Shown: piece by piece, positions 1-8,891 of the stretch
Layout: each line of letters begins with the position of its first letter
How positions within the stretch are numbered: the first letter of the stretch is position 1
Origin: Gammaproteobacteria bacterium
GTDB lineage: Bacteria; Pseudomonadota; Gammaproteobacteria; Pseudomonadales; Porticoccaceae
NCBI GenBank assembly: GCA_016708925.1
Contig: JADJET010000014.1
Location: 1-64,000, forward strand
Direction of reading: 5' to 3'
Length of the DNA stretch: 64,000 nucleotides
Made by a program: the position numbers and the translations under genes
Notes under the pieces: model-generated
Told to the model about the DNA's origin: nothing
The model's database searches: none
The model's input: the letters and a program-made list of their open reading frames with translations, nothing else

Positions 1-743
1 TGGACAATGGATCTGGCGACGACTCCGTGGCGCGCATTGCGGACGCCTGTCCGGATATCGATCTGGTGGAAACCGGCGCGAATCTGGGATTTGCCGGGGG
101 CTGCAATGTGGGCATCCGGCGCGCTTTGGCGCTGGGCGCCGACTATGTCTGGCTGCTCAACAGCGATACCCGGGCGGACCCGGGCGCATTGACCGCGATG
201 ATTGAACTGGCCGAGGCCGATGCCGGTGTGGGCGCGGTGGGGTCGTTGATCTGCGATCGCGCACATCCCGAGCGGGTGCTGGCGTGGGGCGGCGGGCGGG
301 TCGATTTGCGGTTCGGGCGGTCGGCGCACACGCTGGCGCGGGCGGCGGACGCCAGACTTGATTATCTCACCGGGGCCAGCCTGCTGTTGCGCACCCGGGC
401 TCTGGAAGCAGTGGGTCTTCTGGATGAGGGCTATTTCCTGTATTGGGAGGAGACGGATCTGTGCTATCGCCTGCGCGAACGGGGTTGGCGGTTGGCGGTT
501 GCTCCGGGCAGCCGGGTGCTGCATCGGGCTCCAGAATCGTCGCAGCGCCGTCTGCGGCAGAAGGACCGGCATTTCAATCAGTCCGCAGTGCGATTTATGT
601 TTCGCTACGCGAAGCATCCCTGGCCGGCGGTTCTGGTGGGTGGATCGCTGCGTTTTTGCAAGCGGTTGCTGCGCGGCGAGTTTGGTCGTGCGCGGGCCGT
701 GGCGCGGGGTTTGTTTTGCGGTCTGCGGCAGCGTCATTCCTGA
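1..743 (+). CDS. glycosyltransferase family 2, 5' end outside window
   Basis: The reading frame is already open at base 3 and begins mid-domain with DNGSGDDS, the nucleotide-sugar-binding motif that normally lies near residue 10 of GT2 enzymes, so only a short N-terminus is missing. The pattern NLGFAGGCNVG, then LLNSDT (the DxD-type metal site), then DEGYFLYWEETDLCYR matches rhamnosyltransferase-like GT2 proteins that build O-antigen or capsule. A basic C-terminal tail suggests contact with the inner membrane. Its position ahead of dTDP-rhamnose genes fits transfer of rhamnose or a related sugar, but the substrate is inferred. Confidence 0.85.
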   Translation, partial: DNGSGDDSVARIADACPDIDLVETGANLGFAGGCNVGIRRALALGADYVWLLNSDTRADPGALTAMIELAEADAGVGAVGSLICDRAHPERVLAWGGGRVDLRFGRSAHTLARAADARLDYLTGASLLLRTRALEAVGLLDEGYFLYWEETDLCYRLRERGWRLAVAPGSRVLHRAPESSQRRLRQKDRHFNQSAVRFMFRYAKHPWPAVLVGGSLRFCKRLLRGEFGRARAVARGLFCGLRQRHS

Positions 744-864
744 TGGGATTGCTCCAAAGGGTGTGCGGGTTGCGATGGGCGCGGATTCACGGTCATGACG
801 GATTGCCTGGCGGCGTGGGACGCTCTGCCGAACGCTGCGGAGTGTCCCGGCGAAAGTTCTCCCG

Positions 865-1877
865 GTGAAGGTTCTTCTGCTGGCTCCCGAGCAGCGTGGA
901 CCCTGCGGCGTGCTGGAGTATTCGCTGCGCCTGGCTGCGGCGTTGCAGGCGCTTGGGGTCCGCGTGACCATCGCGCGCGGCGAGCGCAAGGGCCGGCTTT
1001 CGGTCTGCGCGGTGGCGGCACAGGCGCGCGCCCTCAAGCCCGATATCGTCCATGTGCAATATCCGATGGCGCGCTACGGCAGTTCGTTGATGCCCCACTG
1101 GGTGGCGCAATTGCCGCGCTGTCGCACTGTGGTAACCCTGCACGAGTTTTCCCAGGCGCACCTGCTGCGCCGGATCGCCGGACTGGCGTTCAGCCGCGCC
1201 GATGCGCTGGTGTTCACCAATGCCTTCGAGCGTGCGGCTTTTGGCCGTTGGTATCCCTGGAGCCGGGGCCGCGGCCATGTCATTCCCATCGGTTCCAATA
1301 TTCCCTGGTTGAGCGCGCAGGGGGCGCGGGATCGGGATGAGGTGTGTTATTTCGGCCTGATCCGACCCGATAAGGGGTCTGGAACCCTTTCTCGCTCTGG
1401 CCCGGCTGGCGGCGGACTCGGCACCGCCATTGCGCTTTCGGGTACTGGGCGTGGATCCCTCTGGGGCAGCGCGCTTACTGCGAGCAGATACGGCAAGCGT
1501 CGGGTGGGCTGCCGCGTTTGATCTGGGATCTCGGCCGCAGCGACGGGGAAGTAGCGCAACGGCTGGCGGAGACCGGGTTTCTGTATCTGCATTACCCGGA
1601 TGGTGCCTCGGAGCGCCGCGGTACCTTGCTGGCCGCACTGGGGAATGGTGCGGTGGTGATTACCAGCCGGGGGCCACAAACGCCGCCTGGTCTGGAGTCG
1701 GTGGTGCGGTTTGCGGCCGACCCTGCGGACGCCTTGGCCCAGTTGCGGGCGTTGCGCGCGGATCCGACTGCGGAGGCAAACCTGCGCCGGGCGGGGCGCA
1801 ACTGGGTCAAGCGCCACAGTTGGGACGCGATCGCCGCTGCTCACCTTGAGCTTTACGCGCGCGTCGCGGGACGTTAG
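865..1877 (+). pseudogene. GT4-type glycosyltransferase, two frameshifts
   Basis: The N-terminal part (from ATG 865, MKVLLLAPEQ) has the Rossmann opening of GT-B enzymes and reads in frame 1 to about 1375. Homology then moves to frame 2 (a segment reading EPFLALARLAAD) and from about 1457 to frame 3, reading YCEQIRQASGG and then LIWDLGRSDGEVAQRL to the stop at 1877. Removing one G from the run 1375-1378 and one C from 1457-1459 restores one protein of about 337 residues. Either the gene is inactivated or the consensus has homopolymer errors. It probably acts in polysaccharide assembly with its neighbours. Confidence 0.7.
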
Positions 1878-1965
1878 CGCGATGAGGCGCCGGGTTGCTC
1901 CGGCGCCGCTTGTCCGCGACAGGTTCCCGATCGAAAACGTAGAATCCCAGTGCCTATGGATACGC

Positions 1966-2080
1966 TGAATAACCACGCAATCGTCGTTCCCGCGCAAGCG
2001 GGAACCCAGGGATATCAAAGCTTTCTGGATGCCTGCCCCCGCCTTCGCGAGGGCAGGCTCTGCGCGGGCATGACGATTGT
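1966..2080. repeat. dispersed GTTCCCGC...GCGGGAAC repeat, copy 1
   Basis: An intergenic element of about 115 bases that reads AATAACCACGCAATCG, then a GTTCCCGC/GCGGGAAC inverted repeat, then a CTGGATGCC core, and closes with GCGGGCATGACGATTG. Related copies lie near 25041, 26670, 40413 and 60876. It resembles the short non-coding dispersed repeats with TTCCCGC arms common in proteobacterial genomes. Confidence 0.75.
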
Positions 2081-2118
2081 TGCCGTGAGGCTTCACCGAT
2101 GCGTGACGGACAGCGATC

Positions 2119-3166
2119 ATGAGTGAAACAGGAATGTTGACGCGCGCCCCCGGCTGCGCGGTGCTGTTCGGCGGCACCGGCTTTATCGGCAGCTTTTTTG
2201 CGCGGTTTCTGGTGGATGGCGGGCATTTTCAGCGGGTGTATCTGGTCGATCGACAGCCGGTGGCGGCCATCGCGAGCGCCTGGCGCAGGGCGCAATTGAG
2301 CGGTGATCCCGCTATCACCTTCATCGCGGCGGATGTGCGCGAACCGTTGGCGTGGGTGCCGCCGGAGCCGGTGGCGCTGATCGGCAATTTCGCGGCGGTG
2401 CATCGCGAACCCGGGCACGCGGACGCGGAGTATTACGACACCAATCTGCGCGGTGCGGAGCAGGTCTGCGCCTGGGCGGCGCGGGTCGGCTGTACGCGCA
2501 TCGTCTTTACCAGTTCGATCTCGCCCTACGGTCCGGGAACGTCGCGGCGCGATGAACAGTCGCTCCCCGTGCCCGCGACCGCCTATGGCGGCTCCAAGCT
2601 GGTCGCCGAGCATATCCATCGCGCCTGGCAGGCGGGCGATGCGCAGCGCCGCCTGGTGATCGCACGCCCCGGCGTCGTGTTCGGGCCGGGCGAGGGGCGG
2701 CAATGTGTCGCGTCTGGTGCGGGCGGTGCTGGGCCGGTATTTTTTCTACACGGGCAATCGCGCTACGCGCAAGGCGGGAATTTATGTGCGCGAGCTGTGC
2801 GCGGCGCTGTGGTGGGCGTCGGAGCGCCAGGACGCGGAGGAGGACGCGGTGATCCTGTTCAACGCGACCCTGTACCCGGCCCCCGCGCTCGCCGACTATG
2901 TGGCGGCGATCTGCGCCGTGGCCGGTGTCGAACGCTGGGTGCCGAACGTGCCCTACCGGGCACTGCTGGCCGCGGGCTGGTTGCTGGACCTGGTGGCGCG
3001 GCCGTTGGGTATCGCGCATCCCTTCAGTCCGGTGCGCATCCGCAAATTGGTGGCGGCCAACGACATCGTGCCGGGCTATCTGCGCGCGCAGGATTATCCC
3101 TTTCGCTACACGCTGGAGACGGCTCTGGCCGATTGGCGCGCGACCTGCCCGGAGGAGTGGCATTGA
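2119..3166 (+). pseudogene. NAD-dependent epimerase/dehydratase (extended SDR), one frameshift
   Basis: The ATG at 2119 opens an SDR fold with FGGTGFIGS (NAD-binding glycine motif, residues 17-25), SSISPYGPG and the catalytic YGGSK. At 2694-2697 a run of four G shifts the frame. With three G the protein continues as GEGGNVSRLVRAV and runs to the TGA at 3164-3166, giving about 348 residues. Without this correction the frame reads on into rmlB and gives a false 711-residue fusion. The stop overlaps the rmlB start (TGATG), so this is the first gene of the rml operon and probably modifies a nucleotide sugar. Substrate unknown. Confidence 0.75.
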
Positions 3167-4254
3167 TGACGGTGGCTGATTCGGGCGAACGCATTCTGGT
3201 CACCGGCGGGGCAGGTTTTATTGGGTCTGCCGTGGTGCGCTTCCTGCTGACGCAGACCGCCGCCCGGGTGGCGAATCTGGACAAGCTCACCTATGCCGGC
3301 AATCCGGAGTCGCTCGCGGATGTGGCCGGCTCGCCGCGCTACAGCTTCCATCAGGTGGACATTGGCGACGGCCCGGCGCTGCGCGCGGTGTTCACTGCAT
3401 TTCGCCCCACGGCGGTGATGCACCTGGCGGCGGAGAGCCATGTGGACCGCTCCATCGATGCGCCGGCGGAATTCATCGCCACCAATGTGGTGGGCACCGG
3501 CGTGTTGCTGGAGGCGGCGCGGGAATACTGGGCCGGGCTCGATCCCACGGCGCGCGCGGCCTTTCGTTTTCACCACGTCTCTACCGACGAGGTGTACGGC
3601 GATCTGGCACCGGATGCGGCGCCCTTCACCGAAGCGACGCCCTATGCGCCCAGTTCGCCCTATGCCGCCAGCAAGGCGGGCAGCGATCATCTGGTGCGCG
3701 CCTGGGGTCGCACCTACGGTCTGCCGGTGGTGGTGAGCAACTGCTCCAACAATTACGGGCCGCGCCAGTTTCCCGAGAAGCTGATTCCCCACATGATCCT
3801 GAACGCGCTGGCGGGCCGGCCGCTGCCGGTGTACGGCGACGGCGCCCAGGTGCGCGACTGGCTCCATGTGGACGATCACGCCCGCGCGCTCTATCGGGTG
3901 CTGACCCGGGGTCGGGTGGGCGAGACCTACGCCATTGGCGGCCACAACGAGCAGCGCAACCGGACGGTGGTGGAGACGATCTGCGATCTGCTGGAAGAGC
4001 TGGCGCCGACCAAGCCGCCGGGCGTGGCGCGCTACCGCGATCTCATCACCCGCGTGGACGATCGTCCGGGACACGACCGCCGCTACGCCATCGACGCGGG
4101 CAAGATCGAGCGGGAGCTCGGTTGGGTACCGCAGGAGACCTTTGCGAGCGGGCTGCGCAAGACGCTGTGCTGGTACCTCGACAACCGCGACTGGTGGCAG
4201 CGGGTGCTCTCGGGCGCCTACCGCCTGGAACGGTTGGGCGATCGCGGGCTCTGA
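3166..4254 (+). CDS. rmlB: dTDP-glucose 4,6-dehydratase
   Basis: This is the second step of dTDP-L-rhamnose synthesis, converting dTDP-glucose to dTDP-4-keto-6-deoxyglucose with bound NAD. The protein has 362 residues, the family norm. It shows TGGAGFIGS, HLAAESHVDRS, STDEVYGDL, the catalytic YAASK and the NNYGPRQFPEK signature. The start ATG at 3166 overlaps the upstream stop. The upstream frame is continuous with this gene, but family length and the TGATG junction place the start here. Confidence 0.95.
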   Translation: MTVADSGERILVTGGAGFIGSAVVRFLLTQTAARVANLDKLTYAGNPESLADVAGSPRYSFHQVDIGDGPALRAVFTAFRPTAVMHLAAESHVDRSIDAPAEFIATNVVGTGVLLEAAREYWAGLDPTARAAFRFHHVSTDEVYGDLAPDAAPFTEATPYAPSSPYAASKAGSDHLVRAWGRTYGLPVVVSNCSNNYGPRQFPEKLIPHMILNALAGRPLPVYGDGAQVRDWLHVDDHARALYRVLTRGRVGETYAIGGHNEQRNRTVVETICDLLEELAPTKPPGVARYRDLITRVDDRPGHDRRYAIDAGKIERELGWVPQETFASGLRKTLCWYLDNRDWWQRVLSGAYRLERLGDRGL

Positions 4255-4364
4255 GTCACAATGCCGCACTTTCCCGCACCGGCGGATACAACCCGATTCC
4301 ATACCGGCAGCGACGGCTTCACCCGGTGTTGCGCCCGGGTACCGATACACGACGAGAGCAGAGC

Positions 4365-5258
4365 ATGACGCAGTACAAGGGCATCGTACTGGCCGGAGGC
4401 AATGGCACCCGGCTGCACCCCATTACGCTCGGAGCTTCCAAGCAGTTGCTGCCGATCTACGACAAGCCGATGGTCTACTACCCGCTGTCGGTGCTGATGC
4501 TGGCCGGCATCCGCGACATCCTGGTGATTTCGACGCCGGATGATCTGCCGGGTTTTCGCCGCATGCTGGGCGATGGCGGTCGTTTCGGTCTGCGTTTGCA
4601 GTACGCCGAGCAGCCGCGTCCGGAAGGCCTGGCGCAGGCGTTCATCATCGGCGCGGATTTCATCGGCGCCGACAATGTGTGCCTCGTGCTGGGCGACAAC
4701 ATTTTTTACGGCCATCATTTTTCCGACACGCTGCGGGTCGCGGTGGAGCGCAAGCGCGGCGCCACCATCTTCGGTTATCACGTCACCGATCCGGAACGCT
4801 TCGGCGTGGTGGAGTTCGATGTCGAACGCCGCGTGGTCAGCATCGAGGAAAAACCCGCCAAACCCCGTTCCCGCTACGCGGTGCCGGGACTGTATTTTTA
4901 CGACAACGATGTGATCGCCATCGCGCGCGGGATCGCGCCGTCCGCGCGCGACGAGCTGGAGATCACCGACGTCAATCGCGCCTATCTGGCGCGCGGCGAT
5001 TTGCGTGTGGAGCTGCTGGGCCGGGGCTTCGCCTGGCTCGATACCGGCACCCACGAGAGTCTGCTCGAAGCGGGCATGTTCGTGCAGGCGATCGAACACC
5101 GCCAGGGACTCAAGATCGCCTGTCTGGAGGAAATCGGTTACCACAATGGCTGGCTGACCCGGGAGCAACTCGCGACCGAGGGGCAGGCGCTGAGCCGCAC
5201 CGGCTACGGCCAGTATCTGCTGCGGCTGGTCGAGGAGGAGACCAACGGGTGGAAGTGA
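4365..5258 (+). CDS. rmlA: glucose-1-phosphate thymidylyltransferase
   Basis: First step of dTDP-L-rhamnose synthesis: dTTP plus glucose-1-phosphate gives dTDP-glucose and pyrophosphate. The 297-residue protein starts with MTQYKGIVLAGGNGTRL (nucleotide-binding loop) and has KQLLPIYDKPM, LVLGDNIFYG and TGTHESLLEA, all typical of RmlA. ATG 4365 is chosen because the family begins a few residues before the LAGG loop and a purine-rich GAGCAGAG precedes it. The frame is open further upstream to 4122, but that part overlaps rmlB. Confidence 0.95.
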   Translation: MTQYKGIVLAGGNGTRLHPITLGASKQLLPIYDKPMVYYPLSVLMLAGIRDILVISTPDDLPGFRRMLGDGGRFGLRLQYAEQPRPEGLAQAFIIGADFIGADNVCLVLGDNIFYGHHFSDTLRVAVERKRGATIFGYHVTDPERFGVVEFDVERRVVSIEEKPAKPRSRYAVPGLYFYDNDVIAIARGIAPSARDELEITDVNRAYLARGDLRVELLGRGFAWLDTGTHESLLEAGMFVQAIEHRQGLKIACLEEIGYHNGWLTREQLATEGQALSRTGYGQYLLRLVEEETNGWK

Positions 5259-5794
5259 TCGCGACCGCGCTGCCCGGCGTGCTGTTGATCAAGCCGCGCG
5301 TGTTCGGCGACGCGCGCGGGTTTTTTCTGGAGACTTTCAGCGCCGAGCGCTATCGCGCGCTGGCCGGCATCGCGTTGCCGTTCGTGCAGGACAATCATTC
5401 GCGCTCGCAGCGCGGGGTGCTGCGGGGCCTTCATTTTCAGCGCACCCGACCCCAGGGCAAGCTGGTGAGCGTGACGCGGGGCGCGGTGTTCGATGTGGCG
5501 GTGGATATCAATCCGGCGTCGCCCACCTGTGGCCAGTACGTCGGCGTGGAATTGAGCGACGCGAATCACCACCAGCTCTGGATACCGCCGGGCTATGCCC
5601 ACGGCTTTTGCGTGCTGAGCGCGGAGGCGGATTTCATCTACAAATGCACCGAATATTACGATCCGGCGGATGAAGGCGGCCTGGCCTGGAATTGCCCCCG
5701 CGTGGGCATCGACTGGCCGGTGCGCGACCCGGCGCTGTCTGCCAAGGACCGCGGCTACCCGACTCTCGACGCGCTGATCGGGGAGCCGCGATGA
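5249..5794 (+). CDS. rmlC: dTDP-4-dehydrorhamnose 3,5-epimerase
   Basis: Third step of dTDP-rhamnose synthesis, a cofactor-free double epimerisation in a cupin fold. The 181-residue protein has FGDARGFFLE, QDNHSRS and LRGLHFQ (catalytic-base His), GKLVSVTRG and PPGYAHGF. The GTG at 5249 gives VEVI, which aligns with the usual MNVI opening, and it lies behind a strong GAGGAGGAG ribosome-binding site inside the end of rmlA. It overlaps rmlA by 10 bases and rmlD by 4. Confidence 0.93.
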   Translation: MEVIATALPGVLLIKPRVFGDARGFFLETFSAERYRALAGIALPFVQDNHSRSQRGVLRGLHFQRTRPQGKLVSVTRGAVFDVAVDINPASPTCGQYVGVELSDANHHQLWIPPGYAHGFCVLSAEADFIYKCTEYYDPADEGGLAWNCPRVGIDWPVRDPALSAKDRGYPTLDALIGEPR

Positions 5795-6720
5795 CGGGCC
5801 AGGCGCTTGCGTCCGTGCTGGTGACCGGGGCCAACGGCCAGTTGGGACAGTCCTTCCGCTGGCTGGCTCCAGAGGCGCTGGTGGATGGGATAAAGCTGAT
5901 TTTCACCGAGCGTGCCGCGCTCGATATCGCTGACGCCGATGCGGTCGCACGCTTTCTGGCGGCCTGTCCGGTGCAGGCGGTGGTGAATGCGGCGGCCCAT
6001 ACCGCCGTGGATCGCGCGGAATCCGAACCGGCCGCCGCCGCGCGCGCCAACGCGCTCGGCCCCGAAGTGCTCGCACAGGCCTGCCGCGCGCGGGGCATCG
6101 CCCTGCTCCATGTTTCCACCGACTATGTTTTCGACGGGTACAAGACTGAACTCTATACCGAACTGGACCCAACCCATCCGCTCGGCGTCTACGGGCGCAC
6201 CAAACTGGAAGGCGAGCAGCGCGTGCAGGCAGCGGACCCGGATGCGCTGATTCTGCGCACCGGCTGGGTGTTCAGCCAGTTCGGACACAATTTTCTGAAA
6301 ACCATGCTGAAACTGGGCGCCGAGCGCACGTCGCTTGCGGTCGTCGCCGATCAGCGGGGCGGACCCACTTATGCGCCGGCCATTGCGCGCGTGTTGCTGC
6401 GGTTGCTTCGGCAGCGGTTCGACGGCGCGCCGCCCACCGGCGGCATCTACCATTTCGGCGGTTTCCCGCAGGTGAGCTGGTGCGAATTCGCGCAGGCCAT
6501 TTTTGCCGAAGCGGTGCGGTTCGGTCTGCTGATGCGCGCGCCGGAAGTTCGTCCCATCACGACCGCCGAATATCCCACGGCCGCAATGCGCCCGCGCAAT
6601 GCGCGGTTGTCCTGCGTCAAGCTGGGGCGGGTGCTGGAGGGGCTCGGCAACGACTGGCGCCCGGGGTTGGCGGCGGCGCTGGGCGAACTCCAGAAGCGTG
6701 CAAACGCGCGGGCCGAATAA
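5791..6720 (+). CDS. rmlD: dTDP-4-dehydrorhamnose reductase
   Basis: Last step of dTDP-L-rhamnose synthesis, NAD(P)H reduction of the 4-keto sugar. The 309-residue protein has VTGANGQLGQ (nucleotide binding), NAAAHTAVDRAES, STDYVFDG and the catalytic YGRTKLEGE. It starts at an ATGA overlap with rmlC, so rmlB-A-C-D are probably translated from one mRNA. The gene ends 31 bases before the convergent fnr gene. Confidence 0.95.
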   Translation: MTGQALASVLVTGANGQLGQSFRWLAPEALVDGIKLIFTERAALDIADADAVARFLAACPVQAVVNAAAHTAVDRAESEPAAAARANALGPEVLAQACRARGIALLHVSTDYVFDGYKTELYTELDPTHPLGVYGRTKLEGEQRVQAADPDALILRTGWVFSQFGHNFLKTMLKLGAERTSLAVVADQRGGPTYAPAIARVLLRLLRQRFDGAPPTGGIYHFGGFPQVSWCEFAQAIFAEAVRFGLLMRAPEVRPITTAEYPTAAMRPRNARLSCVKLGRVLEGLGNDWRPGLAAALGELQKRANARAE

Positions 6721-6751
6721 GCGGGAAGGGTGGCGCGGTGGCCGCCCCGAC

Positions 6752-7498
6752 TCAGACGTTCGCCAGTTCCTGCAAGCCGCCCAGATCCAGAATCTCGATT
6801 TCCTTTTTGTCGACCTTGAGCAGGCGCTGCTTCTGGAAGCGGCTGAACACCCGACTCACGGTTTCGACGGTGAGACCGAGATAGTTGCCGATGTCGGCGC
6901 GGGACATCGGCAGCCGGAAGCGCAGTTCCGACAGATTGCGTTTGGCATTGCGCGTGGAAATGCTCATCAGCAGGGTCGCGAGGCGCTCATCGGCGCTGTT
7001 CTTGCCAATCAGCGCCACCAGGCGCTGGTCGTTGATGATCTCCCGACTCATCAACTGGAAGAAATGCCGCTGCAGGCTGGGCAGGGCGATGCTCAGATCC
7101 TCGAGCCGGGTGAACGGAATTTCGCAGACCGCGGAAGTCTCGAGCGCCAGCGCGGAACTGATGTGGTGGGTATGGGCGATGCCGTCCATGCCGAAAATCT
7201 CGCCGGGGAGATAAAACCCGGTCACCTGTTCGACGCCCTGGTCGGTCATCGCGAAGGTCTTGATCGCGCCGCTGCGCACCGCGTACACCGCATGAAAGGC
7301 ATCGCCGGCACGGTAGATGTGCTCCTCGCGCTGATAGGGGCGGCCGCGCTGGATGATGCGGTCCAGTTGTTCGACCTGGTCCAGCTCCAGCGCCAGCGGC
7401 AGACACAGGGCCTTCATGCGGCAATCGCCGCAGTTGACGTTGTGTCGGTGGGGACAGGGACTATCGGTCACGACGGACATGGTTTTGAGTGGTTCCAT
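6752..7498 (-). CDS. fnr: Fnr/Anr-type oxygen-sensing transcription regulator
   Basis: A 248-residue CRP-family activator, the length of E. coli FNR. Cysteines at about 23, 26 and 32 (NCGDCRMKALC), plus a central one in TSAVCEIPF, match the four ligands of the O2-labile [4Fe-4S] cluster. The helix-turn-helix LTVETVSRVF keeps the Glu, Ser and Arg that read TTGAT half-sites. The ATG at 7498 is favoured by GGAG six bases upstream. This start lies inside the 3' end of the HemN-like gene, so the two are probably translationally coupled. Expected targets are genes for anaerobic or microaerobic respiration. Confidence 0.93.
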   Translation of the reverse strand: MEPLKTMSVVTDSPCPHRHNVNCGDCRMKALCLPLALELDQVEQLDRIIQRGRPYQREEHIYRAGDAFHAVYAVRSGAIKTFAMTDQGVEQVTGFYLPGEIFGMDGIAHTHHISSALALETSAVCEIPFTRLEDLSIALPSLQRHFFQLMSREIINDQRLVALIGKNSADERLATLLMSISTRNAKRNLSELRFRLPMSRADIGNYLGLTVETVSRVFSRFQKQRLLKVDKKEIEILDLGGLQELANV

Positions 7499-8711
7499 GA
7501 TCATCTCCGGATACCGCTTGCCGATGCAGGCGGTCAAGAATGGCGCTGAGTTGAGCAACCCCGGTGGGGGTCAGTCGGTAGGTATGCGCTGTGGTTTCCA
7601 GTAAACCGTCGTGCCGTAGTTCCTCGCAGAACCCCGGGGCGGCGTCGCGCGCCACCTCATGGTGACACAACAGGGATTGGGTTACATCCAGCGCCTGCGC
7701 GCGTTCCGCCGGAACCCGGTAAATCACCTTGTCGGGCAATTGCCGATCGCGCAATGCGGCCCGGTAATCCGCCGCGGACGTCGTGTTGCGGTAATAGGCC
7801 GGATGCCGATAGCCAAAGGCGCCGATACCCAATCCGAGCCACAGGCGTTGCTCAATCGGCTGTGGGCCCCAGGGTGTCAGGCGCAGCGGCCCCGCGGCGC
7901 CCGCCCGCGCCAGCGGACTTTCGGGCGGCACGTACAAGTGATTGCCGAACGTGTGCCATCCGGCAGCGGTCATCGCGGTCAGGGTACTGGTGAGGAGATG
8001 GCCGGTCTCGCGACGATCCTCCAGCGCCTGGGGCATCCCTTCGCGGGCGTCCTTCAGTTCGATGGATACGGCGGGAAAGCTGCGCAGCGCGGCCAGCAAC
8101 CGCGCCAGATAACGCGGGTGCGACTGGCTGCCAAAAATGACTTCGTAGCTCACCGCAAGCGACGCGAAATCGGCGAGTTGACGTTGCATGGCGTCGATAC
8201 GCCCGAGGCTGCGCTCATCGCTGCCCAGGGTGGCGTCCACGCGCAGCCCGATGCGGTTGAAACCCAGTCCTGCGAGCAGTGCCAGGCGCTCGGCACTGAG
8301 CGCGGGAGCGGACAGTTCGACGCCGCGCACGGCGCCCGGGACCGTGAGCGGGAACTGGCTGTTGAGGCGAAAGATCAGCTCGGTCACCGCTTCCGGCGAA
8401 AACTGGCGCGACGGGCTGCCGCGCAGCCACAGGGTTGTTATCGCGCATGCATTCGGGAGTAGCGCGCGGGCAAGTTCCGCTTCGCGGCAAATGAGACCGA
8501 CGTAGTCATCGACCGTGTCGCGCGGACACTGGATGTTGATGCCGATCCGGCTGCCGTCCGGCGCGGGAACGCGGTCGCGCAGCGCTGGGTTGCTGTGCTT
8601 CTTGTCGGAATACCAGGGCAGTATCGCGCCGCTGAACGCGGTCGGCGCGGGAGGCACGGCGAGGAAGTCCGGACGCGCCGTCGGTAGTTCGGTGGGGATG
8701 CTGATCGTCAC
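7461..8711 (-). CDS. HemN-like protein lacking the radical-SAM cysteine motif
   Basis: The 416-residue protein aligns by eye with oxygen-independent coproporphyrinogen oxidase (HemN) over its barrel and C-terminal domain: GFNRIGLRVDATLG, VSYEVIFGSQ, GWHTFGNHLYVPP, WLGLGIGAFGY and QSLLCHHEVA. Where HemN has the CX3CX2C cluster motif, this protein reads RIGINIQCPRDTVDDYV and has no such motif. It should therefore not bind the [4Fe-4S] cluster or do radical-SAM chemistry. The start is GTG 8711, with no clear ribosome-binding site. It sits upstream of fnr and overlaps it by 38 bases, like the anr-hemN pairing of pseudomonads. A heme- or porphyrin-related accessory role is inference. Confidence 0.7.
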   Translation of the reverse strand: MTISIPTELPTARPDFLAVPPAPTAFSGAILPWYSDKKHSNPALRDRVPAPDGSRIGINIQCPRDTVDDYVGLICREAELARALLPNACAITTLWLRGSPSRQFSPEAVTELIFRLNSQFPLTVPGAVRGVELSAPALSAERLALLAGLGFNRIGLRVDATLGSDERSLGRIDAMQRQLADFASLAVSYEVIFGSQSHPRYLARLLAALRSFPAVSIELKDAREGMPQALEDRRETGHLLTSTLTAMTAAGWHTFGNHLYVPPESPLARAGAAGPLRLTPWGPQPIEQRLWLGLGIGAFGYRHPAYYRNTTSAADYRAALRDRQLPDKVIYRVPAERAQALDVTQSLLCHHEVARDAAPGFCEELRHDGLLETTAHTYRLTPTGVAQLSAILDRLHRQAVSGDDHGTTQNHVRRDR

Positions 8712-8891
8712 GTCGAGGCACTGGTCGGGGTGCTTGGGGTCGGCAATGACTCTGGGGCGCGACGCCGATTCGCGCCATGACGTGTGTCAATCAGGGTGGA
8801 TGACGGACACCGTGCAACGCGCAGACCACCGCGCGACGTTTTTCGGCAGCCTGCTAAACTCACCGGATTGACCGTGGTGAGGGTGGCTGGA

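Noticed and set aside
2119..4254. A single 711-codon frame joining an epimerase and RmlB
   Set aside because: The region between about 2700 and 3165 is out of frame, while the epimerase C-terminus is in the next frame. One extra G at 2694-2697 creates the false fusion.
8700..8891. FNR box (TTGAT-N4-ATCAA) in the gap between the HemN-like and Usp genes
   Set aside because: Only fragments such as TCAATCA were seen; no symmetric site with correct spacing.
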